This document shows, piece after piece, positions 38,411 through 46,617 of a stretch of 46,617 nt of DNA. The notes under the pieces were generated by a model, which was given only the letters and a program-made list of their open reading frames with translations, searched no databases and was not told where the DNA came from. The number at the start of each line of letters is the position of its first letter. Positions within the stretch are counted from its first letter, which is position 1. A program made the translations under genes and the position numbers. Source of the stretch: Rhodoferax sp. (GTDB taxonomy: Bacteria > Pseudomonadota > Gammaproteobacteria > Burkholderiales > Burkholderiaceae_C); contig JAABQI010000274.1 of assembly GCA_011391545.1 (NCBI GenBank), positions 1 through 46,617 of the forward strand, written 5' to 3'.

Positions 38411-38902
38411 CTAGACGCGCAGAATCCGCTCACCCCGACCGATGCCGCTGGAGCCGGTGCGCACTGTCTCCAGAATGGCACCGCGCTCGATGGCGTCCAG
38501 AAACGCATCGTTCTTGGTCTGGTCACCCGTCAACTCGATGGTGTAGCTTTTCTCGGTCACATCGATGATGCGGCCCCTGAAAATGTCCGCCATGCGCTTC
38601 ATTTCCTCGCGCTCCTTGCCCACGGCGCGGACCTTGACCATCATGAGCTCGCGCTCTGTGTAGGCGCCTTCGGTCAGGTCCACCACCTTGACCACCTCGA
38701 TCAGGCGATTCAGGTGCTTGGTGATCTGCTCGATCACCTCGTCGGAACCCGTGGTCTGGATCGTCATGCGCGACAAACTGGGATCTTCGGTGGGCGCCAC
38801 GGTGAGCGACTCGATGTTGTAGCCACGGGCCGAGAACAAACCCACCACGCGGGACAGGGCCCCGGCTTCGTTTTCCAGCAATACTGCAATGATGTGTTTC
38901 AT
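38411..38902 (-). CDS. ilvN: Acetolactate synthase small subunit
   Basis: MKHIIAVLLENEAGALSRVVGLFSARGYNIESLTVAPTEDPSLSRMTIQTTG: ACT domain small subunit. Confidence 0.97.
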   Translation of the reverse strand: MKHIIAVLLENEAGALSRVVGLFSARGYNIESLTVAPTEDPSLSRMTIQTTGSDEVIEQITKHLNRLIEVVKVVDLTEGAYTERELMMVKVRAVGKEREEMKRMADIFRGRIIDVTEKSYTIELTGDQTKNDAFLDAIERGAILETVRTGSSGIGRGERILRV

Positions 38903-38904
38903 GA

Positions 38905-40716
38905 TCAGAGGTCCTCCGCGCTCAACAGCATCTCGGTGATGCCCTTGCCCGCCTGCACCATCGGGAACACGTTTTCGGTGGGGTCGGTGCGGAAATCCAT
39001 GAACACCGTGCGGTCCTTCAGCTTGCGCGCCTCGCGCAGCGCCGGCTCCACATCGGAGGCCCGCTCGATCAGCATGCCGACGTGACCATAGGCCTCGGCC
39101 AGCTTGACAAAGTTGGGCAGGGCATCCATGTAGCTGTGGCTGTAGCGGCCTTCATATTCCACCTCCTGCCACTGCCGCACCATGCCCAGATAACGGTTGT
39201 TGAGCGCCACGATCTTGATGGGTGTGTTGTATTGCAGGCAGGTGGAGAGTTCCTGGATGCACATCTGCACCGAGCCCTCGCCGGTCACGCAATAGACCTC
39301 GCTGTCGGGCTTGGCCAGCTTGATGCCCATGGCGTAGGGAATGCCCACGCCCATGGTGCCCAGGCCACCGGAGTTGATCCAGCGCCGCGGCTCGTCGAAG
39401 CGGTAGTACTGCGCGGCCCACATCTGGTGCTGGCCCACGTCCGAGGTGATGTAGGTGTCGGCGTCCTTGGTCATGTTCCAGAGCGTCTCCACCACGTATT
39501 GCGGCTTGATGATGTCGTTTTGACCCGGGTTGTACTTCAGGCAGTCGCGCTTGCGCCAGCCCTCGATGGTGTCCCACCAGGCACCCAGCGCATTGGCGTC
39601 GGGCCTGGTTGCGCCTTCCTTGATCATGGCGATCATCTCGGACAACACGTCCTTGACGTCGCCCACAATCGGAATGTCGACCCTGACACGCTTGGAAATG
39701 CTCGACGGATCGATGTCGATGTGGATGATCTTGCGCTCGTTTTGGGCAAAGTGCTTGGGGTTGCCAATGACGCGGTCATCGAACCGCGCGCCGACTGCCA
39801 GCAGCACATCGCAGTTTTGCATGGCGTTGTTGGCCTCCACCGTGCCGTGCATGCCCAGCATGCCCAGAAACTTGCGGTCGCTGGCGGGGTAAGCGCCCAA
39901 GCCCATCAAGGTGTTGGTGCAGGGGTAGCCCAGCATGTCCACCAGTTCACGCAGTTCGGCTGACGCATTGCTCAGCAGAACGCCACCGCCGGTGTAGATG
40001 TATGGCCGCTTGGCAGCCAGCAACAACTGCAGTGCCTTGCGGATTTGCCCGCCGTGGCCTTTGCGCACCGGGTTGTAGGAGCGCATTTCAACCGTCTGCG
40101 GGTAGCCGTGGTAAGGCACTTTTTTGAACGACACATCTTTCGGGATATCCACCACCACCGGGCCGGGCCGGCCGCTGCGGGCAATGTGAAACGCCTTTTT
40201 CATGGTCAATGCCAGGTCGCGCGCATCCTTGACCAGAAAGTTGTGCTTGACGATGGGGCGGGTAATGCCCACGGTGTCGCACTCCTGGAACGCATCCATG
40301 CCGATGGCGTGGGTCGGCACCTGGCCGCACACGATCACCATCGGGATACTGTCCATGTACGCGGTGGCAATGCCGGTCACGGCATTGGTCACGCCGGGGC
40401 CGGAGGTGACCAGCGCCACACCCACGTCACCCGTGGCGCGGGCATAACCGTCAGCCGCGTGCACTGCCGCCTGCTCGTGGCGCACCAGAACGTGCTGGAT
40501 GGTGTCCTGCTTGAAAAAAGCGTCGTAAATGTGCAGCACGGCGCCGCCGGGGTAACCCCAGACGTACTTGACGCCTTCGGCTTGCAGGGCTTTGACCAGG
40601 ATTTCCGCACCTCTGAGGTCGTGCTCAGCGCCGGTTACGGCGGGCTTGACCTTGGCAGCAGAATGAGAATTTGATGAGTTTGAGACCGAAGCGACTTCGG
40701 CTTTTGTGATTTCCAT
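38905..40716 (-). CDS. ilvB: Acetolactate synthase large subunit (biosynthetic, ThDP-dependent)
   Basis: GAEILVKALQAEGVKYVWGYPGGAVLHIYDAFFKQDTIQHVLVRHEQAAVHAADGYARATGDVGVALVTSGPGVTNAVTGIATAYMDSIPMVIV... Confidence 0.96.
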   Translation of the reverse strand: MEITKAEVASVSNSSNSHSAAKVKPAVTGAEHDLRGAEILVKALQAEGVKYVWGYPGGAVLHIYDAFFKQDTIQHVLVRHEQAAVHAADGYARATGDVGVALVTSGPGVTNAVTGIATAYMDSIPMVIVCGQVPTHAIGMDAFQECDTVGITRPIVKHNFLVKDARDLALTMKKAFHIARSGRPGPVVVDIPKDVSFKKVPYHGYPQTVEMRSYNPVRKGHGGQIRKALQLLLAAKRPYIYTGGGVLLSNASAELRELVDMLGYPCTNTLMGLGAYPASDRKFLGMLGMHGTVEANNAMQNCDVLLAVGARFDDRVIGNPKHFAQNERKIIHIDIDPSSISKRVRVDIPIVGDVKDVLSEMIAMIKEGATRPDANALGAWWDTIEGWRKRDCLKYNPGQNDIIKPQYVVETLWNMTKDADTYITSDVGQHQMWAAQYYRFDEPRRWINSGGLGTMGVGIPYAMGIKLAKPDSEVYCVTGEGSVQMCIQELSTCLQYNTPIKIVALNNRYLGMVRQWQEVEYEGRYSHSYMDALPNFVKLAEAYGHVGMLIERASDVEPALREARKLKDRTVFMDFRTDPTENVFPMVQAGKGITEMLLSAEDL

Positions 40717-41008
40717 GATGAACCTTTGTGAATTTCTCTAACGAAATACCTTGGGTGCTTCTTTGCAAACACTTGTGGTGTTGCATCGAAACTTAAGGCC
40801 AAAACCATGGGCGCATTGATTTCTGCGCCGGACCTTGACCCGTTTGCTTTAATTTGCAGCCAGCATTATGGCACTTGTCAGCCAGCGCCTGCATTTCGCC
40901 CAGCGGCAATGCAATAATTCAGCTCTTTCTTTCAGGTGTCGCGCAGGCTCTAATCAGGGCAATTCGCACCCGGAAAAAGTTTATAACCGACATTAACGCG
41001 CCACCTGA

Positions 41009-41503
41009 ATGCCCCCGAACACCATTACCCCAAGCCTGCTCCGCCGCATGGCCTGCTGGCTTTACGAAGGCATGCTGTTGTTCGGCGTGGTTTTTATAGC
41101 CGGCTACCTCTTCGGCACACTGAGCCAAACCAAAAACGCCATGGACAACCGCCACGCCCTGCAGGCGTTTTTGTTTGTCATCTTCGGCATTTACTTTGTC
41201 TGGTTCTGGTCCAGAGGCCAGACTCTGGCCATGAAAACCTGGCACATCCGGGTGTTGGACCGTGACGGGCAGCCGTTAAGCCAAGGCCGCGCCTTGCTGC
41301 GCTACCTGTGGAGCTGGCTGTGGGTTTTGCCGCCGCTGGTGGTGTCGTGGGGATTTGAGCTCAGGGGCGGCGAAGCCATCGTGATTTTCGTCGGCTGGAT
41401 CGCCGTGTGGTCCATCCTGAGCCGTTTTCACCCTCGCCAGCAGTTCTTGCATGACGCGCTGGCCGGAACGCAACTGGTGGACACCAGCCCGCCAAAGCCT
41501 TGA
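41009..41503 (+). CDS. RDD family membrane protein
   Basis: LLRRMACWLYEGMLLFGVVFIAGYLFG...GQTLAMKTWHIRVLDRDGQPLSQGRALLRYLWSWLWVLPP...HDALAGTQLV. Confidence 0.88.
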   Translation: MPPNTITPSLLRRMACWLYEGMLLFGVVFIAGYLFGTLSQTKNAMDNRHALQAFLFVIFGIYFVWFWSRGQTLAMKTWHIRVLDRDGQPLSQGRALLRYLWSWLWVLPPLVVSWGFELRGGEAIVIFVGWIAVWSILSRFHPRQQFLHDALAGTQLVDTSPPKP

Positions 41504-41527
41504 GCGCCACCCCTCGGCGGGCAAAAA

Positions 41528-43590
<2,063 letters not shown>

Positions 43591-43605
43591 GAAAAGTACA
43601 AGGAA

Positions 43606-44865
43606 ATGATCAAAGGCAAAACAATAGAGGCTGCAAACGATTATGTCATTCGGGTGCTTGATTCGCCTGCCGACGTGGACGCCAGCGCCTGGGACGCCCT
43701 GCTGTTCAGGCAACGCCAGGCCACCCCGTTCATGCGCCATGCGTATTTGAACGCCTTGCATGCCAGCGGCTGTGCCACGCCAGAGACCGGCTGGACGCCG
43801 AAGTTTTTCCTGATTGAGCGTCAGGGCGAACTGCGTGCTGCCTGCGTGCTGTACCTCAAGACCCACTCGCACGGCGAGTACGTGTTCGACTGGGCCTGGG
43901 CCAATGCGTTCGCCCAGCACGGCCTGGCCTACTTTCCCAAAGCCGTGTGCGCAATTCCGTTTACCCCGGTGCCGGGCGCCCGCTTGCTCGCCAAAAGCCA
44001 GGCCGATCGCGAGCAACTGGCCGCCGTGATGCTGGGCTGGTGCCAGCGCCAGCAACTCTCAGGTTTGCACAGCCTGTTTGCCGGTGATGAGGACCTCGCC
44101 GCCTTCGAGGCAACTGGCCTGCTGCTGCGCCACACCGTGCAGTTTCATTGGCACAACACCACGCCGGAGTACGCCGGTTTTGATGCCTTTTTAAGCCAAT
44201 TGGCGCCCGACAAGCGTAAAAAAATACGCCAGGAACGGCGCAAGGTGGCAGACGCCGGGGTCAGCTTTCGCGTGCTGGAGGGCCGCCAGATCAGCCCGGC
44301 CGACTGGGATTTTTTCTACCAGTGCTACGAGCGCACCTATCTGGAGCACGGCAACGCACCCTACCTGAACCGCGATTTCTTCGCCCGCATGGCCAACAGC
44401 ATGCCCGAAGACTGGTTGCTCTTTATTGCCGAGCGCGACGGCCAGGCCATCGCCGCGAGTTTGATCGCCATCAACGCCAGCTGCGTGGCTGGCACCAGTC
44501 AGCAAGGCGCACAAGCGGTTGACCGTGTCGCCTATGGCCGCTATTGGGGTGCCATGGAACGGGTGGACTGTCTGCACTTTGAAGCCTGTTATTACCAACC
44601 CCTGCAATGGTGCATTGCCAACAGCTACCAACGCTTTGAGGGCGGCGCCCAGGGTGAACACAAACTGGCGCGCGCTCTGCTGCCGGTCACCACCAGCAGC
44701 GCGCACTGGCTGGCCCAGCCGCAGTTTTTGGCGGCGGTTGACCGCTATTTAACTGCAGAGCGCGAAGGCATCCAGAGTTACGTGGCCGACCTCAAGCAGC
44801 ACAGCCCGTTCAAACCTGCACCGTGCGCTGAGTCTGCACACCCAAGCCCTGCACACCCAGGCTGA
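43606..44865 (+). CDS. FemAB-like/GNAT-fold protein (peptidogalycan biosynthesis-type, DUF482 / PF04339-like)
   Basis: VYGR-type motifs: WDALLFRQRQATPFMRHAYLNALHASGCATPETGWTPKF, KTHSHGEYVFDWAWANAF, RKKIRQERRKVADAGV, VDRVAYGRYWGAMERVDCLHFEACYYQPLQWCI, RFEGGAQGEHKLARAL. The long upstream extension of the ORF is antisense to nadE. Confidence 0.8.
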   Translation: MIKGKTIEAANDYVIRVLDSPADVDASAWDALLFRQRQATPFMRHAYLNALHASGCATPETGWTPKFFLIERQGELRAACVLYLKTHSHGEYVFDWAWANAFAQHGLAYFPKAVCAIPFTPVPGARLLAKSQADREQLAAVMLGWCQRQQLSGLHSLFAGDEDLAAFEATGLLLRHTVQFHWHNTTPEYAGFDAFLSQLAPDKRKKIRQERRKVADAGVSFRVLEGRQISPADWDFFYQCYERTYLEHGNAPYLNRDFFARMANSMPEDWLLFIAERDGQAIAASLIAINASCVAGTSQQGAQAVDRVAYGRYWGAMERVDCLHFEACYYQPLQWCIANSYQRFEGGAQGEHKLARALLPVTTSSAHWLAQPQFLAAVDRYLTAEREGIQSYVADLKQHSPFKPAPCAESAHPSPAHPG

Positions 44866-45664
44866 TGGTCTGGCCCGCACGCAAGAACACCGGCGGCTTC
44901 TGCCCCATGCCGACACCCGGCGGGGTGCCGGTAGAAATCACGTCGCCGGGCTGCAGACTCATGAACCGGCTCAGGTAGCTGATCAAAAACGGCACCTGGT
45001 ACACCATGGTGGCCGTGCTGCCGTTTTGCATGCGATGGCCGTCCACGTCGAGCCAGAGCGCCAACTGATTGGGGTCGGGCACCTCATCGGCCGTCACCAG
45101 CCACGGCCCCAGCGGGCCAAAGCTGTCGCAGCCCTTGCCCTTGTCCCAGGTGCCGCTGCGGTTCAGCTGGTAATCACGTTCTGACACATCGTTCATCACG
45201 GCATAGCCCGCCACATGTGCCATGGCATCCGCTTCGTCGATGTAACGGCCGCCTTGGCCAATGACCACCGCCAGTTCCACTTCCCAGTCGGTCTTGAGTG
45301 ATCCGCGCGGGATTTGCAGCGCATCGTCAGGCCCGCACAGCGCGCTGGTCCATTTGTTGAACACCACCGGCTCGGGCGGCACCGGCAGGCCGGCTTCTGC
45401 CGCATGGTCGGCGTAGTTCAAGCCGATACAAATACATTTGCCCACCTGCCCCACACACGCGCCCAAGCGCAAATCCTGCTGCGGGAGGCCCGCCACCAAG
45501 GGCAGAGCTTCGAGGTCCAAACTGCGCAAACGGGCCAGACCGGCCGGCAGCAGCACTGCCCCAGCGATGTCAGGCACCAGGGCGCTTAAATCGCGGACCC
45601 GTCCCTGGGCATCCAGCACCCCGGGCTTTTCCTGTCCCGGCGGCCCATAACGCAGCAGCCTCAT
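44810..45664 (-). CDS. Fumarylacetoacetate hydrolase family protein
   Basis: CIGLNYADHAAEAGLPVPPEPVVFNKWTSALCGPDDALQIPRGSLKTDWEVELAVVIGQGGRYIDEADAMAHVAGYAVMNDVSERDYQ...GDVISTGTPPGVGMG. Confidence 0.95.
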   Translation of the reverse strand: MRLLRYGPPGQEKPGVLDAQGRVRDLSALVPDIAGAVLLPAGLARLRSLDLEALPLVAGLPQQDLRLGACVGQVGKCICIGLNYADHAAEAGLPVPPEPVVFNKWTSALCGPDDALQIPRGSLKTDWEVELAVVIGQGGRYIDEADAMAHVAGYAVMNDVSERDYQLNRSGTWDKGKGCDSFGPLGPWLVTADEVPDPNQLALWLDVDGHRMQNGSTATMVYQVPFLISYLSRFMSLQPGDVISTGTPPGVGMGQKPPVFLRAGQTISLGVQGLGVQTQRTVQV

Positions 45665-45671
45665 GTCTGAC

Positions 45672-46208
45672 TTATTTCAGGGAAGCCTGGTAATTGGCAA
45701 TGCCTTCCAGAATTTCCTGCTTGGCGGACTCGGGGCCTTCCCAGCCCAGAATCTTGACCCACTTGTTTTCTTCGAGGTCTTTGTAATGCTCGAAGAAGTG
45801 GGCGATGGTTTTCAGGCGCACCGGGCTCAAATCTTCGGGTTTTTGCCAGCGGGTGTAGAGCGACAAAATCTTGTCGATCGGCACCGCCAGCACCTTGCCG
45901 TCCATGCCGGCTTCGTCTTCCATTTTCAAAATACCAATGGCGCGGCAAGTCACCACCACACCTGGAATCAGCGGCACCGGGGTGATCACCAGCACGTCCA
46001 CCGGATCGCCGTCGCCGCTGATGGTTTGCGGCACATAGCCGTAGTTGGTCGGGTAATGCATGGCCGTGCTCATGAACCGATCGACAAAAATGGCGTGGGT
46101 TTCGTGGTCGACTTCGTACTTGACCGGATCGGCGTTCATCGGGATTTCGATGATCACGTTGAACTGGTCTGGACACTTTGCACCGGGGGTGACGTTATCT
46201 AAAGACAT
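45672..46208 (-). CDS. ppa: Inorganic pyrophosphatase (soluble, family I)
   Basis: [69 protein letters not shown]. Confidence 0.97.
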   Translation of the reverse strand: MSLDNVTPGAKCPDQFNVIIEIPMNADPVKYEVDHETHAIFVDRFMSTAMHYPTNYGYVPQTISGDGDPVDVLVITPVPLIPGVVVTCRAIGILKMEDEAGMDGKVLAVPIDKILSLYTRWQKPEDLSPVRLKTIAHFFEHYKDLEENKWVKILGWEGPESAKQEILEGIANYQASLK

Positions 46209-46449
46209 GCTTGTCGCCTTATGTTGAAGTTGGAATTTGAGTTAAATCAGAAACAGTCGGGATTAACCCTGATTTTACTTACTTGCCACTTGCGGATTCT
46301 GAAAAAGCCGATGTTTTGGCGTTACAGTGCGCCGGTTGGCCAATCACTCTTGCCGTACATCAAGACGCAAGCAGTGAGGAAGCAACGCAGCGGTGATGCC
46401 GAATGCGTTGCAACACCATCTCGCGAAACAACAAACTGGAGATTCTTTT

Positions 46450-46617
46450 ATGACAGGCAACTCAGCGCTGATCTTGGCGCTTATCTGCGGCTTGATCGCC
46501 GTCGGCTACGGCTTTTGGGCCCGAAGCTGGATTCTTTCCCAGGACGCGGGCAACGCCCGCATGCAAGAAATTGCAGCTGCCATTCAAACCGGTGCCGCCG
46601 CCTACCTGGCTCGGCAA
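46450..46617 (+). CDS. hppA: Membrane-bound proton/sodium-translocating pyrophosphatase, N-terminus only (cut by window edge)
   Basis: [56 protein letters not shown]: first TM and GAAAYLxRQ motif typical of H+-PPases; TGGAGA upstream. Confidence 0.85.
   Translation, partial: MTGNSALILALICGLIAVGYGFWARSWILSQDAGNARMQEIAAAIQTGAAAYLARQ

Noticed and set aside
40810-40829. Hairpin GGCGCA...TGCGCC upstream of ilvB considered as an attenuator
   Set aside because: No T-run and no leader ORF rich in Ile/Val/Leu codons nearby.
43591-44055. N-terminal extension of the nadE ORF to 44055
   Set aside because: Antisense to the FemAB-like gene; NadE homology starts at MTLKICIAQLNLVVGDL (43590).

Overview
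GC-rich chromosomal segment, most likely from a betaproteobacterium of the Burkholderiales (Comamonadaceae / Rhodoferax-like; inferred from gene content, not searched). Most of the window is housekeeping or catabolic DNA, with no prophage, IS element or CRISPR array that I can support. Left to right: a truncated 4-hydroxybutyryl-CoA dehydratase-like (HpaB superfamily) gene; a divergent FeoB-like GTPase permease; an nfeD-slipin operon behind a perfect FNR-type box; an HdrD-like Fe-S protein with a NarI-like cytochrome b; ExoD and CBS proteins; a candidate catabolic island (RpiR regulator, TRAP transporter, diaminopropionate ammonia-lyase, two carbamoylase-type hydrolases); a decayed EAL-domain fragment; DUF3025, DUF3750, thioesterase and lipoprotein genes; a complete fructose PTS locus (LacI-type regulator, fruB, fruK, fruA); mgtC with a possible structured leader; mutS; tRNA-Pro(TGG); aat-bpt; an iclR-type regulator; pbpG; and a branched-chain amino acid block (ilvB-ilvN-ilvC-pssA-leuA). 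It ends with an RDD protein, nadE-glnB, a FemAB-like protein, an FAH-family hydrolase, and ppa divergent from a truncated hppA. The leads I rate highest are (1) the TRAP/DAP-lyase/double-carbamoylase island as a possible ureido-amino-acid catabolic pathway, (2) a Leu-codon leader peptide plus terminator upstream of leuA, (3) tandem REP-like hairpins between ilvN and ilvC, and (4) an exact FNR-type box upstream of nfeD-slipin. All family assignments come from reading motifs by eye; no database search was run.
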